Source of the DNA: Lysobacter sp. FW306-1B-D06B
GTDB taxonomy: Bacteria > Pseudomonadota > Gammaproteobacteria > Xanthomonadales > Xanthomonadaceae
Direction: 5' to 3'
DNA: 64,000 bases
NCBI RefSeq assembly: GCF_038446665.1
Contig: NZ_CP151802.1
Span: 3,038,001 to 3,102,000, forward strand
A program made the position numbers and the translations under genes. Below the pieces are notes generated by a model that saw only the letters and a program-made list of their open reading frames with translations, was not told where the DNA came from and ran no database searches. The stretch's first letter is position 1; every line of letters begins with the position of its first letter. Positions 39,532 to 49,807 of this stretch are shown one piece after another.

Positions 39532-40530
39532 TCAGGCCAGGCGGTCGAGCACGTCGATCAGCTCCGGCGCCAGCGGTGCGTTGAGCAGGTACGGCGTCTT
39601 GCCGCCGTCCAGCGCGAACTCCAGCGTCGAGGCATGCAGGAACAGCCGCTTCAGCCCGACCTGTTCGCGCAACCGCTTGTTGACCTCGGCATCGCCGTAC
39701 TTGTCGTCGCCGGCGATCGGATGGCCGATGTGCTGCGAATGCACGCGGATCTGGTGGGTGCGGCCGGTCTCGATGCGGACTTCGCAGTAGGACTGCCCGC
39801 CGCGGCGTTCGAGCACCTTGAAGTGGCTCAGCGACGCCTTGCCGATCGGATTGACCTGCACGTGCCGCTCGCCGCCCTGGCGCAGGCCGATGTGCAGCGG
39901 CGCATCGACGGTCATCACGCCGTCGGGCATGCGCCCGGTCAACAGGGCCAGGTAGCGCTTCGATATACCGCCGTCCTCCCGCATCAGCGCCTGCAGCTCG
40001 GTCAGGGCCGAGCGCTTCTTGGCGACGATGAGCAGGCCGGAGGTGTCGCGATCCAGGCGATGCACCAGCTCCAGCGTCTGCCCCGGCCGCAGCGCGCGCA
40101 GCGACTCGATTGCCCCGTGGCTGATGCCGCTGCCGCCGTGGCTGGCCAGACCGGAGGGCTTGTTCAGGGCCAGCAGCCGGGCGTCCTCGAACACGATCGC
40201 CGCCTCCAGCGCCTCCAGCAAACCCTTCGGCGGCGGTGCCTTGTCGCCCACCTCGCTGAGACGAACCGGCGGAATCCGCACTTCGTCCCCGCCTTCGAGT
40301 TTGCGCTCGGCCTTGGCGCGGCCGCCGTTCACCCGGACCTGGCCGGAGCGGACCAGCTTGTAGACCAGCGAACGCGGGGCGCCCTTGAGCTGGCCCAGCA
40401 GGAAGTTGTCCAAGCGCTGCCCGGCGCGGTCGTCGGGCACGCGGACCGTACGGACCTGGGCAGGCTCATTTGCCGGACGCGGCGCGGGGCCGGTCATGCC
40501 CGGGCGTTGGGGGCGGTCTGAATGGGTCAT
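39532..40530 (-). CDS. rluC: 23S rRNA pseudouridine synthase RluC
   Basis: 332 residues. It makes pseudouridines 955, 2504 and 2580 (E. coli numbering) in 23S rRNA. S4 domain: DNFLLGQLKGAPRSLVYKLVRSGQVRVNG. Catalytic motif: LELVHRLDRDTSGLLIVAK with the Asp nucleophile. GRTHQIRVHSQHIGHPIAGD is the later motif. ATG 40530 is chosen; the frame upstream enters the rne leader. It is divergent from rne, as in many gammaproteobacteria. Confidence 0.94.
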   Translation of the reverse strand: MTHSDRPQRPGMTGPAPRPANEPAQVRTVRVPDDRAGQRLDNFLLGQLKGAPRSLVYKLVRSGQVRVNGGRAKAERKLEGGDEVRIPPVRLSEVGDKAPPPKGLLEALEAAIVFEDARLLALNKPSGLASHGGSGISHGAIESLRALRPGQTLELVHRLDRDTSGLLIVAKKRSALTELQALMREDGGISKRYLALLTGRMPDGVMTVDAPLHIGLRQGGERHVQVNPIGKASLSHFKVLERRGGQSYCEVRIETGRTHQIRVHSQHIGHPIAGDDKYGDAEVNKRLREQVGLKRLFLHASTLEFALDGGKTPYLLNAPLAPELIDVLDRLA

Positions 40531-40972
40531 CCTGCGGGGGTTATCTGTTACACTCGCGACGCGAGATAAGGTTTTGATTTCGCAGGAAGTTACTTCAAAA
40601 AGGCCGAAAGCCCTTTCCTGCGATTCCGGTCCACGCCTAACCACTGCCCCCGGGGTAGCCATGTTAGCAGCGATGGCCCGGCGGAACCGACCTCGCCGAA
40701 GCGGGTCAAACCGCTCGTGATGAACACGTCCCGCGCGGCGTTCGCGCCGCCGGTCCCTAGATTCTTGTAAATAAAACGATTAAGCGCTCCCGCGGCGTGC
40801 CGTGGTGTCGTAGCGCTGGAAAACTTGAGGCCGCAGCGCCAGGCCCCGCCCAACGGCGACCGGCGCGCGGCTTGCGGTATCCAGAGGCGAAACGCCCCAC
40901 GGCGTTCCGCGGCTGCAGGACGCGTATGCGTCCCGCGCCGACCACGCGCAGGAGCGCGCGAGGAACGCAACA
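40531..40972 (+). promoter_or_regulatory. Long rne leader region
   Basis: 442 bp between rluC and rne without a gene. An extended -10 TGTTACACT (40546-40554) could start an rne transcript with a leader of about 410 nt. The region contains several GC hairpins (for example GCGCGGCGTTCGCGCCGC near 40732-40749) and an AT-rich patch TTCTTGTAAATAAAACGATTAAG near 40763. In enterics and others, rne leaders carry structures through which RNase E limits its own mRNA; a similar role here is inference. Confidence 0.5.
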
Positions 40973-43900
40973 ATGAAGCGAATGCTGATCAACGCAACGC
41001 AGGCGGAAGAACTGCGCGTTGCCATCGTCGACGGCCAGACCCTGTACGACATCGATATCGAACAGCCGGCCAAGGAACAAAAGAAGTCCAACATCTACAA
41101 GGGCCGTATCACCCGGCTCGAACCTTCTCTCGAAGCGGCCTTCGTCGAGTACGGCGCCGAGCGCCACGGTTTCCTGCCGCTGAAGGAAATCTCCCGCGAT
41201 TACTTCCAGGCCGGCGTCGACCACAACAAGGCCGGCCTGCGTGAACTGCTGCGCGAAGGCCAGGAAATCGTTGTCCAGGTGGACAAGGAAGAACGCGGCA
41301 ACAAGGGCGCGGCGCTGACGACGTTCATCTCGCTCGCCGGCCGCTACATGGTGCTGATGCCCAACTCGCCAACGGCCGGTGGCGTCTCGCGCCGCATCGA
41401 GGGCGAGGACCGCGCCGAGCTCAAGCGCGCCATGGACGCGCTGAACATCCCCGACGACATGGGCGTCATCATCCGCACGGCCGGCGTCGGCCGCGACGCG
41501 GAAGAGCTGCAGTGGGACCTGGATTACCTCCTGCAGGTCTGGAAGTCCGTTGCCGAGGCCGCGCTGGGCAAGCCGGGCACGTTCCTGATCTACCAGGAAT
41601 CGCGCCTGATCATCCGCGCCCTGCGCGACTACATGCGTCCGGACATCGGCGAGATCCTCGTCGACACGCCCGAGATGTACGCCGAAGCGCGCGACTTCGT
41701 CGAGCAGGTGATGCCGCACAACCTGCGCAAGCTCAAGCACTACACCGACGACACGCCGCTGTTCAACCGCTTCCAGATCGAATCGCAGATCGAGAACGCC
41801 TACGAGCGTGAAGTCCGCCTGCCCTCCGGCGGCGCGCTGGTCATCGACCAGACCGAAGCGCTGACCGCGATCGACGTGAACTCCGCGCGCGCCACCAAGG
41901 GCGGCGACATCGAGGAAACGGCGTTCAACACCAACCTGGAAGCGGCCGACGAAGTCGCGCGCCAGATGCGCCTGCGCGACCTCGGCGGCCTGGTGGTGAT
42001 CGACTTCATCGACATGTCGTCGAACAAGCACCAGCGCGAAGTCGAGAACCGCCTGGCGCACGCGCTCAAGCAGGACCGCGCCCGCGTCCAGATCGGCCGC
42101 ATCTCGCGCTTTGGTCTGCTCGAACTGAGCCGCCAGCGCCTGCGTCCGAGCCTGGGCGAATCCAGCCAGCTGGTCTGCCCGCGTTGCGAAGGCCACGGCC
42201 GCATGCGCAGCGTCGAGTCGCTGTCACTGTCGATCCTGCGCCTGGCCGAAGAACACGCCATGAAGGAAAACACCGGCCAGGTGCTGGTGCAGGCGCCGAC
42301 CGAGATCGCCAACTACCTTCTGAACGAGAAGCGCCGCGCGCTGAGCGAGATCGAGAAGCGCCACGACGCGCCCATCGTCATCGTCGCCGACGAGCAGCTG
42401 CACACCCCGCACTACGAGGTCACGCGCATCCGCGAGAACGAACTGGGCGAGGAAACGAGCAAGCCCAGCTACCACCGCGGCACTCCGCGCAAGCTGCCGA
42501 CGCATTCGCTGACCAAGGCCCACCTGAACATCCCGGCCGCGCCGGCGGTGACCAACGTCAAGCCGGCCCAGCCGGCTCCGCTGCGCGAGCCGCGCGAGCA
42601 GCCCGCCGCGCCGGCGCCCGCGCCCGCTCCGGCTCCGGTGACCGCGCCGACGCATTCGATCGGCATGGTCGAACGCATCCTGCGCTTCTTCCGCGGCAGC
42701 GCACCGGCCGCGGCCGAACCCGCGCCGGCCTCGCGCCCGCAGGACAACCGCGGCGGTCGCAACGAGCGCAATGACCGCAACGCGCAGCGCCGCGAGGGTC
42801 GCAATGGCAAGCAGGGTCGCGACGGCCGTCGTGACGATCAGCAGCCGCGCCGCGACGAGCAGCGCCGCGAAAAGCAGCCGCAACAGGCCCAGCAGCAGAA
42901 GCAGCCGTCGCAGCAGCAGCAACCGCAGCAGAAGCAGCCCAAGCAGCAACCGCAACAGCAGCAGCCCAAGCAGCCCAAGCCGCAGCAACAGGCCGAAGAG
43001 CGTGCACAGGCCCAGGCGGCCGAGCCGCGCCCGCCGCGCAACGAGCCCAAGCCCGCACCGGCGCGTGAGGCGAAGCCCGAAGTGGTGAAGCCGGAAACGC
43101 CGGCCGCCGCCACGGCCGATGCCGCACTGGTCGCACCGGCGGTCGCCGCTGCCGTGGTCGTGACCGACGCGGTCGAAACGACGCAGGCCGTCGCGCAGAT
43201 CGGCGAATCCGTCGTCACCACCGAAGGCCAGGCCGCACAGGGCGAAGGCACGGGCGAAGGCGGCAGCCGCCGCCGTCGCGGCCGTCGTGGTGGCCGCCGT
43301 CGCCGCCGTGGCGGTGCTGGCGAAGCCGCCGCCGCGGGCGACGAGTCGCAGCTGCATGACGATCACGAGGACGGTTTCGACGACGAGGACGAGGCGCACG
43401 AGGCGTCGGCCGCCGCGACCGCTCCGGCCGCGTCGCGTTCGCAGCCCGAGTTCGAGTTCGACGACGAGCCGTCCGCTCCGGCGACGGTGAGCCGCCAGAC
43501 GCCGGCTCCTGCCGCCCCGGTCGCCGCGACTCCGGCACATGCCGCCGTCGCGACCGTGGCCGCCGCTGGGTCGATCGTGGCTCCGACGCCGGATGCCGAA
43601 CCGAAGCGCGAGGACATCGCGCCCGTCGCCGCCAGCCCGGCGCCCGAAGCTCCGATGGACGCGCCGGCCGCTCCGGCGGTGGTCGTCGAGCCGCCGGTCG
43701 TCGTGGCGGAACCCGTGCCGGCGCCGGAAGTGGTCGAGACGCCGGAGGTAATCGACCCGACGCCCGTCGCCACGTCGGCCGAAGAGCCGCGCGCCGTGAC
43801 GAAGGATGAGGTCGCGGTGACCGATTCGCGCCCGTCGGCCGTGACGCCCGCTGCATCGAACGGCGACTTCCCGCGCACCGCGGGCCTGTTCGATTCGCTG

Positions 43901-44107
43901 CCGCACGAAGACCGCACGCCGGCGACCGAACCTGCTCCGTTGTCCGCACCGGCCGAAGCTTCGGTCAGCGGCGAAGCACTGGCCGACGAAGCCACGGCCG
44001 CAGAGACGGAAGTCAACGCCGAATCGCCCGCCGAAGCCGCTGCCGAGCATGTGCATGCCTCCACGCAGGGCGAAGGCGAGCGCAAGCAGGAATCCGGTCA
44101 CGCCTGA
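40973..44107 (+). CDS. rne: Ribonuclease E
   Basis: 1044 residues. It is the endonuclease and scaffold of the RNA degradosome. S1 domain at about 36-120 ([21 protein letters not shown] and HGFLPLKEI). The catalytic Asp residues lie in [15 protein letters not shown] and [10 protein letters not shown]. Zn-link Cys402 and Cys405 in CPRCEGHG. The C-terminal half is disordered, with a Q/P/K-rich stretch at about 640-680 and an arginine block [16 protein letters not shown] near 765, followed by an A/P/E-rich tail. These would bind RNA and partner proteins. Confidence 0.96.
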   Translation: MKRMLINATQAEELRVAIVDGQTLYDIDIEQPAKEQKKSNIYKGRITRLEPSLEAAFVEYGAERHGFLPLKEISRDYFQAGVDHNKAGLRELLREGQEIVVQVDKEERGNKGAALTTFISLAGRYMVLMPNSPTAGGVSRRIEGEDRAELKRAMDALNIPDDMGVIIRTAGVGRDAEELQWDLDYLLQVWKSVAEAALGKPGTFLIYQESRLIIRALRDYMRPDIGEILVDTPEMYAEARDFVEQVMPHNLRKLKHYTDDTPLFNRFQIESQIENAYEREVRLPSGGALVIDQTEALTAIDVNSARATKGGDIEETAFNTNLEAADEVARQMRLRDLGGLVVIDFIDMSSNKHQREVENRLAHALKQDRARVQIGRISRFGLLELSRQRLRPSLGESSQLVCPRCEGHGRMRSVESLSLSILRLAEEHAMKENTGQVLVQAPTEIANYLLNEKRRALSEIEKRHDAPIVIVADEQLHTPHYEVTRIRENELGEETSKPSYHRGTPRKLPTHSLTKAHLNIPAAPAVTNVKPAQPAPLREPREQPAAPAPAPAPAPVTAPTHSIGMVERILRFFRGSAPAAAEPAPASRPQDNRGGRNERNDRNAQRREGRNGKQGRDGRRDDQQPRRDEQRREKQPQQAQQQKQPSQQQQPQQKQPKQQPQQQQPKQPKPQQQAEERAQAQAAEPRPPRNEPKPAPAREAKPEVVKPETPAAATADAALVAPAVAAAVVVTDAVETTQAVAQIGESVVTTEGQAAQGEGTGEGGSRRRRGRRGGRRRRRGGAGEAAAAGDESQLHDDHEDGFDDEDEAHEASAAATAPAASRSQPEFEFDDEPSAPATVSRQTPAPAAPVAATPAHAAVATVAAAGSIVAPTPDAEPKREDIAPVAASPAPEAPMDAPAAPAVVVEPPVVVAEPVPAPEVVETPEVIDPTPVATSAEEPRAVTKDEVAVTDSRPSAVTPAASNGDFPRTAGLFDSLPHEDRTPATEPAPLSAPAEASVSGEALADEATAAETEVNAESPAEAAAEHVHASTQGEGERKQESGHA

Positions 44108-44128
44108 TCGCGTGTTTCGCTCGTAACG

Positions 44129-44157
44129 AAAAAGGCCGCCTTCGGGCGGCCTTTTTT
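44129..44157 (+). terminator. Rho-independent terminator of rne
   Basis: AAAGGCCGCC, TTCG, GGCGGCCTTT at 44131-44154, flanked by A and T runs. A strong terminator; symmetric enough to serve the converging regulator as well. A REP-like unit follows at 44217-44242. Confidence 0.95.
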
Positions 44158-44216
44158 CATGGCGGATGCATCGGTGTGGCGCGTGGCCTGCAGAAGGCGG
44201 AGTGCCATCGGGCCGT

Positions 44217-44242
44217 TGGATTCCCGCCTTCGCGGGAATGAC
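44217..44242. repeat. REP-like unit
   Basis: TGGATTCCCGCCTTCGCGGG and then AATGAC, the reverse orientation of the family described at 3298. Confidence 0.85.
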
Positions 44243-44251
44243 GCCCCGGCT

Positions 44252-44899
44252 TCAGATGGCCCGCGTCGGATCCACGATCCCGTACCGGCTCGCCAGCCGT
44301 GCCAGTGCGATGCTGTCGGTGATGTCCAGCTTCTCGAACAACCGCGCCTTGTGCGTGTTGACGGTCTTGGCGCTCAGGCTCAGGCGCTTGGCGATCGCAT
44401 CCTGGCGCAGGCCCTGCACCAGCATCAGGGCGATCTCCATCTCGCGCGGCGAGAGGCTGTCGAACGGCGAAGCGCCTCCGTCGATGCCGGCCAGCGCCAG
44501 GTTCTGCGCGATGCCGTTGGCGAGGAAGCGCTTGCCGCGCGCCACCTCGCGGATCGCACGCAGCAGCTCGGCCGCGTCGCCGCCCTTGCCCACGTAACCC
44601 GCCGCGCCCGCTTCGAGCAGGCGCTTGGGCATCGGCCCGTCCTGCAGCACCGACACGATGATCACGCGCGAGCCGTAGTCTCCCTTGAGGATGCGCTCGG
44701 TCACTTCCAGCCCGCTCAACCCCGGCAGGTGCAGGTCGCACAGCACGACATCGGGCGTGAGCTTGCGGATCAGCGGCAGCCCTTCCTCGCCGCTCTCGGC
44801 GTCGCCGACGACCTCGATGTCAGGCTCGGCCGACAAGATCATGCGCATGCCCGTACGCACCAGCGCATGGTCGTCGATGATGAACACCCGGATCTCCAT
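44252..44899 (-). CDS. LuxR/FixJ-type response regulator (UvrY/GacA-like)
   Basis: 215 residues. Receiver: VFIIDDHALVRTGMRMIL, phospho-Asp in DVVLCDLHLPGLSG and the Lys of AAGYVGKGG. LuxR HTH: LSPREMEIALMLVQGLRQDAIAKRLSLSAKTVNTHKARLFEKL. The closest family I can name is UvrY/GacA, which drives csrB/rsm-type sRNAs; uvrC, the usual neighbour, is not downstream here. ATG 44899 begins the receiver. Confidence 0.88.
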   Translation of the reverse strand: MEIRVFIIDDHALVRTGMRMILSAEPDIEVVGDAESGEEGLPLIRKLTPDVVLCDLHLPGLSGLEVTERILKGDYGSRVIIVSVLQDGPMPKRLLEAGAAGYVGKGGDAAELLRAIREVARGKRFLANGIAQNLALAGIDGGASPFDSLSPREMEIALMLVQGLRQDAIAKRLSLSAKTVNTHKARLFEKLDITDSIALARLASRYGIVDPTRAI

Positions 44900-45017
44900 C
44901 CCTACTCTCCGATCGGCATCGCCATGTTCCCCCATGGCCTCGCGGTGGCCCTTTCGGCCCATTCCAACGTCCCTGGCCTGGGGCACACTCGGCCGATTCT
45001 AATAGGGGACCCCACCG

Positions 45018-45968
45018 ATGCACCGACCGTTTGTTGCGACGCTCCTGATCTTTTTTCTCAGCGCCTGCGCCACGCAGGAGGTCGCCACGCGCGCGGCCGC
45101 CGAGGCCGCGGCAGCTCAGCCCGCCCAGCAGCCTGCCAAGCCGGCCGCGGCACATTGGCTGTCCGACGTGGAGGCCATCACCAATGCGGGCGACAACGCC
45201 GCCCGGCGCGGGGCCATCGCCGCGCGGCTGGACACGTTGGGCCTGGCCTGGCGCAAGGCGCCCTTCGAGGCGAACGGCAAGACCGGCGAGAACCTGATCG
45301 CCCAGGTCGGCGGTCCCGCCGATGCGCCGCTGCTGCTGATCGGCGCGCATTCCGACCGCGTCGCGGTCGGCCACGGCGCCACCGACAACGCCTCCGGCAG
45401 CGCCTCCGTGCTCGCATTGGCCGAGCGCTTCCAGCGCAAGCCGCTGCGCAACCATCGCGTGGCGATCGCGTTCTGGGACCTGGAGGAAGAAGGCCTGCTC
45501 GGCTCCAAGGCCTTCGTCGCCGACGGCACCACGAAGCCCGCGCTGTACGTCAATTTCGACGTGTTCGGCTGGGGCGACACGCTGTGGATGATGGCGCCGG
45601 CGCAGGGCCAGCAAGCCCTGGTGGACAGCAGCCGCGCGGCCACGCAGACGCTTCAGCTGGGTTTCTCCCCGGGTGAGAAATACCCGCCGACCGATCACCT
45701 GCCCTTCCTGCGCGCCGGCTGGCCGGCGGTGTCGTATTCGCTGGTGGGCAGCGAGGAGATCACGCAGGTCCTGGACGCCTATGCCGGCAAGAAGTCGCAC
45801 ACGCCGGCCAAGGTGATGCGTGTGATCCACACCGATCAGGACGTGCTCGGCCAGGTCGATGCCGAAGCGGCGTCGCGCGGCGTGGACGCGGTGGAACAGG
45901 CGCTGCGCCTGTGGGACGCGCAAGGTGTCACAGCCGCGCCCGCGGCCACGTCCGAAAATGGCGGGTAA
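45018..45968 (+). CDS. M28-family metallopeptidase, lipoprotein
   Basis: 316 residues. The lipobox LSAC follows a short signal peptide, so it sits on a membrane facing the periplasm. Zinc ligand motifs: GAHSDRVAVGHGATDNASG (His, Asp), WDLEEEGLLGS (Glu-Glu), VNFDVFGWGD (Asp) and RVIHTDQD (His). It probably is an aminopeptidase. A Pro/Ala linker (residues 28-45) follows the lipid anchor. Confidence 0.9.
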   Translation: MHRPFVATLLIFFLSACATQEVATRAAAEAAAAQPAQQPAKPAAAHWLSDVEAITNAGDNAARRGAIAARLDTLGLAWRKAPFEANGKTGENLIAQVGGPADAPLLLIGAHSDRVAVGHGATDNASGSASVLALAERFQRKPLRNHRVAIAFWDLEEEGLLGSKAFVADGTTKPALYVNFDVFGWGDTLWMMAPAQGQQALVDSSRAATQTLQLGFSPGEKYPPTDHLPFLRAGWPAVSYSLVGSEEITQVLDAYAGKKSHTPAKVMRVIHTDQDVLGQVDAEAASRGVDAVEQALRLWDAQGVTAAPAATSENGG

Positions 45969-46020
45969 CGCTCGCGCATTGCTGCGAGCATCCCATCGTC
46001 TTCCAAACCGAGGTTCCTTC

Positions 46021-46833
46021 ATGCACGCGCAACACAACGCCGAACACGCCACCCGATTCCGAAGCCTGCATGCACAGGGCGTGCTGCGCCTGGCCAACGC
46101 CTGGGACGCCGGCAGTGCGCGCCTGATCGAAAGCCTCGGTGCACCGGCCATCGCCACGACCAGCGCCGGCGTGGCCTGGAGCCGCGGCCATGCCGATGGC
46201 GACGAGTTGCCTATCGAACTGCTGCTCGCGACGGTCGCGGACATCGCGCGCGTGATCCGCGTGCCGCTGAGCGTGGACATGGAGAGCGGCTATTCCGACG
46301 ACCCGGCCACGGTGGCGGCCAACGTGTTGCGTGTGGCCGAGGCAGGCGCGGTCGGCATCAACCTGGAGGACGGCGCCGCCGCGCCGGACCTGCTGTGCGC
46401 CAAGATCGCACGCATTCGCCAGACACTCGCCGAGCGCGGCCTGGATGTCTACATCAACGCGCGCACCGACGTATACCTGCGCGGCCTTGCCCCGCCGGAG
46501 CAGCGCGTGCAGGCCGTGCTCGAACGTGCCGGGCGTTACCGCGAAGCCGGCGCCGACGGCCTGTTCGTGCCCGGCCTGACCGAAGCCGGCGACATCGCCG
46601 ACATCGCCCGCGGCGCGGGGTTGCCGCTCAACGTGATGCTGCGTCCGCAACTGCCCGCGCTGCCGGAGCTGGAAACCCTCGGCGTGCGCCGGCTCAGCGC
46701 GGGCTCGCACCTGGCCGAGGCGGTGTTTGCACAGGTCGGCAAGCTGGCCGGCGCGTTTCTCCAGGACGGCCGTGCGGCGCCGGCCGAGTGCATGGACTAC
46801 GGCGACATCAACGCGTTGTTCGCTGCGCGTTGA
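46021..46833 (+). CDS. Isocitrate lyase/PEP mutase family protein
   Basis: 270 residues. TIM-barrel: GVLRLANAWDAGSARLIESLGAPAIATTSAG, SVDMESGYSDD (the metal-binding acidic motif), GINLEDGAAAPD and YINARTDVYL. The KKCGH-type catalytic Cys motif of isocitrate lyase is absent, so it is not a classic ICL; it is closer to PEP mutase-like/oxaloacetase members. The substrate is unknown. Confidence 0.88.
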   Translation: MHAQHNAEHATRFRSLHAQGVLRLANAWDAGSARLIESLGAPAIATTSAGVAWSRGHADGDELPIELLLATVADIARVIRVPLSVDMESGYSDDPATVAANVLRVAEAGAVGINLEDGAAAPDLLCAKIARIRQTLAERGLDVYINARTDVYLRGLAPPEQRVQAVLERAGRYREAGADGLFVPGLTEAGDIADIARGAGLPLNVMLRPQLPALPELETLGVRRLSAGSHLAEAVFAQVGKLAGAFLQDGRAAPAECMDYGDINALFAAR

Positions 46834-46846
46834 GCCGCGCCCTTCT

Positions 46847-46870
46847 CCTCCCCCTGCTCACAGGGGGAGG
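46847..46870 (+). terminator. Perfect 10-bp hairpin
   Basis: CCTCCCCCTG, CTCA, CAGGGGGAGG, 13 bp after the stop. It has no T-run. Confidence 0.6.
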
Positions 46871-47070
46871 CTGGGTTAAGCAGGCGCGCCAGCGCGGAAC
46901 CCGCCGCGACGGGGACTTGCAGCCGTAACAGCGCCACCGCCGGTCGGGGGACCCCGCCTCGAATCCGGCACACGTTTGCTTCCTAAGATTCTGATTTTTA
47001 ACAGTCGCAGCCTGTGATACGGCGGCGCGGTTTGATCGGACGACGTCCCGGCCCTTGCTTGTGGACGCGC

Positions 47071-47090
47071 AGGTAAATAGATTTTTACCT
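47071..47090. promoter_or_regulatory. Candidate LexA operator of the mutagenesis cassette
   Basis: AGGTAAATAGATTTTTACCT: AGGTAAA and TTTACCT are a perfect 7-bp inverted repeat around 6 bp, 18 bp before the lexA ATG. It sits where an autoregulated repressor should bind. It does not look like the E. coli SOS box. Confidence 0.6.
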
Positions 47091-47107
47091 CGATCAGGCC
47101 CGTCTCG

Positions 47108-47722
47108 ATGTCCGACCTCACCGCTCGCCAGGCGCAGATCCTCGCCTTTATCCAGGACCACACCGACGCCGAAGGCCTGCCACCGACGTTGCAGCAGATT
47201 GCCGATGCGTTCGGCTTTCGCCAGGCCTGCGCGGCGCACAAGCACGTCAAACGGCTGGAAAAGGCCGGCCACCTGCAAGTGCGGCCGAACCAAGCGCGTG
47301 GCATTCGACTCGCGGCGCATCGCCCTGCCCCTTCCGATGACCGACTGACGCTGGCCGTGCTCGGTCGCGTCGCCGCGGGCGCGCCCATCGGCGCCGATGC
47401 CGGCGTCGAACGCGAACTGCGCATCGACCGTGCGCTGTTCTCCACCACGCCGGACTACCTGCTGCGCGTGCAGGGCGATTCGATGCGCGAGGAAGGCATC
47501 TTCGACGGCGATCTGGTCGCGGTGAAGCGCGCCGTCGATGCACGCGACGGCCAGGTGGTGATCGCGCGCGTCGACGAGGAAATCACCATCAAACGATTGC
47601 AGCGCACCGCGCGCGGCATCCGTCTGCTGCCGCGCAATCCGGATTACGCGCCCATCGACGTCGCGCCCGGCAGCGACTTCGCCATCGAAGGCATCTACTG
47701 CGGCCTGGTGCGCCCGGACTGA
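47108..47722 (+). CDS. lexA: LexA repressor (second type, imu cassette)
   Basis: 204 residues. HTH: PTLQQIADAFGFRQACAAHKHVKRLEKAGHL. Cleavage site Ala-Gly in GRVAAGAPI, catalytic Ser in VQGDSMREEGI and Lys in VDEEITIKRL. So it can self-cleave on RecA filaments. It heads lexA-imuA-imuB-dnaE2, in which the repressor controls its own damage-inducible mutagenesis genes; xanthomonads usually have another lexA next to recA. Confidence 0.93.
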   Translation: MSDLTARQAQILAFIQDHTDAEGLPPTLQQIADAFGFRQACAAHKHVKRLEKAGHLQVRPNQARGIRLAAHRPAPSDDRLTLAVLGRVAAGAPIGADAGVERELRIDRALFSTTPDYLLRVQGDSMREEGIFDGDLVAVKRAVDARDGQVVIARVDEEITIKRLQRTARGIRLLPRNPDYAPIDVAPGSDFAIEGIYCGLVRPD

Positions 47723-48363
47723 TGGCCGCCACCGTAATCCCGCTCGAATCCTTGCTCTCGGCCCGCACCGTCTGGAGCGCCGGACGCCACGTCGCGCCCG
47801 CGCCGCTGGGCGAGTCCACCGGCTTCGCCGCGCTCGACGCGCTGCTTCCGCACGGCGGCTGGCCACAGGGCGCGCTGACCGAACTGTTGATCCCGGCCGA
47901 CGGCGTCGGCGAACTGGCGCTGATGATGCCCACGCTGTCGCGCATGACGCAGGCCGGCCGGCTGGTCGCGCTCATCGCCCCGCCGTTCTGCCCGTACGCA
48001 CCTGCGTGGCAACGCGCCGGCGTGGATCTGCGTTATCTGGAGATCGTGCAGGCCAGCTGGTCCGCCGGTGGACGCGGCGCGCTGTGGGCCTTCGAACAAT
48101 GCCTGCGCAGCGCGGCATTCTCGGCGGTGCTGGGCTGGCCGTCGCATGCCGATGGCCCCTCGCTGCGACGCCTGCAGGTGGCCGCCGACACCGGTCAGTG
48201 CCTGGGCTTCGCCGTGCGCGACAGTCGACACGCCGACAACCCTTCGCCTGCCGCATTGCGCATCGAACGCGTGGAAGACCACTGGCGCGTGCGCAAATGC
48301 CGGGGCGGACACGTACCTTCGCAAGGATTCGCGCCCCCCTCGCACGCCGGCTCGCAAGGCTGA
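47722..48363 (+). CDS. imuA: Translesion synthesis-associated protein ImuA
   Basis: 213 residues. The ATG overlaps the lexA stop (TGATG). RecA/SulA-like: STGFAALDALLPHGGWPQGALTELL and LALMMPTLSRMTQAGRLVALIAPP; RYLEIVQASWSAGGRGALWAFEQCLRSAAF continues the core. A true Walker A is not kept. It acts with ImuB and DnaE2 in damage-induced mutagenesis. Confidence 0.9.
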   Translation: MAATVIPLESLLSARTVWSAGRHVAPAPLGESTGFAALDALLPHGGWPQGALTELLIPADGVGELALMMPTLSRMTQAGRLVALIAPPFCPYAPAWQRAGVDLRYLEIVQASWSAGGRGALWAFEQCLRSAAFSAVLGWPSHADGPSLRRLQVAADTGQCLGFAVRDSRHADNPSPAALRIERVEDHWRVRKCRGGHVPSQGFAPPSHAGSQG

Positions 48364-48372
48364 GTCCGCGCC

Positions 48373-49797
48373 ATGCTCTGGGCCTGCATCCGCCTGCCGC
48401 ACCTGGCACTCGACGCCGTCCTGCGCCGCGTCGAAGACACCACGGCGCCGCTCGCGCTGGTCACCGGCCCCGCGCAGTTGCGCAGCCTGCATGCGGTCAA
48501 CGCCGCCGCCGCCGAAGCCGGCCTTCGCCCGGGGATGCGCCTCACCGCTGCACACGCCCTGTGCGGGCAGGCCGCGCTGCACGAACATGATCCGGACAAC
48601 GACGCACGCGCGCACCGCTTCCTCGCCGCATGGGCGTATCGCCACAGCTCGCTGGTGAGCGCGCAATGGCCGGGCGCGATCGTGCTGGAGGCCAGTGCGA
48701 GTTTTCGCCTGTTCGGTCCCTGGCCGCAGCTGGAAGCGAAGCTGCGCCGCGAGCTCGATGCGCTCGGCTTCCAGCACCGCATCGCCCTGGCGCCGACGCC
48801 GCGCGCGGCGCAGGTGTTCGCCGGCCTGCGCGATGGCTACGCGTTGTTCGAGCCGCAGACCTTGCCCGCCACGCTCGACCGCATACCGATCCGCCGCGCC
48901 GCCCTGCCGGACGACGCCGGCACGCGCCTGCATCGCATGGGCGTGCGCAGCCTGAAGGAACTGCGCGCCTTGCCGCGCGACGGCGTGCGTCGCCGTTTCG
49001 GCCTCGCGCTGCTCGATCACCTGGACCGACTTTACGGCAGCGTCGACGACCCGCTCGACTACTACCAGCCGCCCGACCATTTCGATGCGCGCGTGGAAAT
49101 GGGTTACGAAGTCGAAAGCCACCAGGCGCTGCTGTTCCCGCTGCGCCGGCTGGTGCGCGACCTGGCCGTCTACCTGTCCGCGCGCGACGGCGGCGTGCAG
49201 CGCTTCACGATGCGGCTGGAGCACGAAACCGGCCACACCGACGTCGCCGTCGGCATGCTCGCTGCCGAACGCGATGCGACGCTGCTGATGGACATCGCGC
49301 GCAACCGGCTGGAACAGGCGTCGATCGACCGCCCCGTCACCGGCCTGCGCCTGCTGGCGCGCGAACTTCCGCCGTTCGTGCCCGCCGCGCGCGACCTGTT
49401 CGATACGCGCCCATCGCAGGCGATGCCGTGGCCGCAGCTGCGCGAACGCCTGCGCGCGCGGCTCGGTGACGACGCGGTGTATCGCATCGCGGCCTCGGGC
49501 GATCCGCGCCCGGAACGCGCCTGGCAACGCGCCGGCGTGGAGGAGGACGCCGCCTGCATCGCGCCCGCGCCGTCGCGTCCGCCACGTCCGGCGTGGTTGC
49601 TGCCGCAGCCGGTGCCGCTGCGGTCCTCCGGACTGCGCATCGTCTCCGGCCCGGAACGTCTGGAAAGCGGCTGGTGGGACGACGGCGACGTCCGCCGCGA
49701 CTACTACGTCCTGGAAACCGCGCAGGGCCAGCGCGCCTGGGCCTACGCCGAGCCGGGCAAACGCGACGGCTGGATGCTGCACGGCTGGTTCGCATGA
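48373..49797 (+). CDS. imuB: ImuB, Y-family polymerase-like protein without active site
   Basis: 474 residues. It aligns in layout with DinB/UmuC proteins, yet the N-terminal Asp motif is replaced ([19 protein letters not shown]) and the SIDE-type motif reads [12 protein letters not shown], so no catalysis is expected. HhH-like [20 protein letters not shown], then a little-finger domain. It bridges DnaE2 and the beta clamp. Confidence 0.93.
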   Translation: MLWACIRLPHLALDAVLRRVEDTTAPLALVTGPAQLRSLHAVNAAAAEAGLRPGMRLTAAHALCGQAALHEHDPDNDARAHRFLAAWAYRHSSLVSAQWPGAIVLEASASFRLFGPWPQLEAKLRRELDALGFQHRIALAPTPRAAQVFAGLRDGYALFEPQTLPATLDRIPIRRAALPDDAGTRLHRMGVRSLKELRALPRDGVRRRFGLALLDHLDRLYGSVDDPLDYYQPPDHFDARVEMGYEVESHQALLFPLRRLVRDLAVYLSARDGGVQRFTMRLEHETGHTDVAVGMLAAERDATLLMDIARNRLEQASIDRPVTGLRLLARELPPFVPAARDLFDTRPSQAMPWPQLRERLRARLGDDAVYRIAASGDPRPERAWQRAGVEEDAACIAPAPSRPPRPAWLLPQPVPLRSSGLRIVSGPERLESGWWDDGDVRRDYYVLETAQGQRAWAYAEPGKRDGWMLHGWFA

Positions 49798-49807
49798 GCA
49801 CGACGGC

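Noticed and set aside
36749..39584. Long plus-strand frames opposite the proline-rich protein and nfuA
   Set aside because: Composition (Arg/Gly runs mirroring Pro/Ala codons) marks them as shadows; they also cross phhB and the TonB-like gene in another frame.
42224..44101. Open frame opposite the C-terminal half of rne
   Set aside because: Low-complexity mirror of the disordered RNase E tail, no start signal, no motif.
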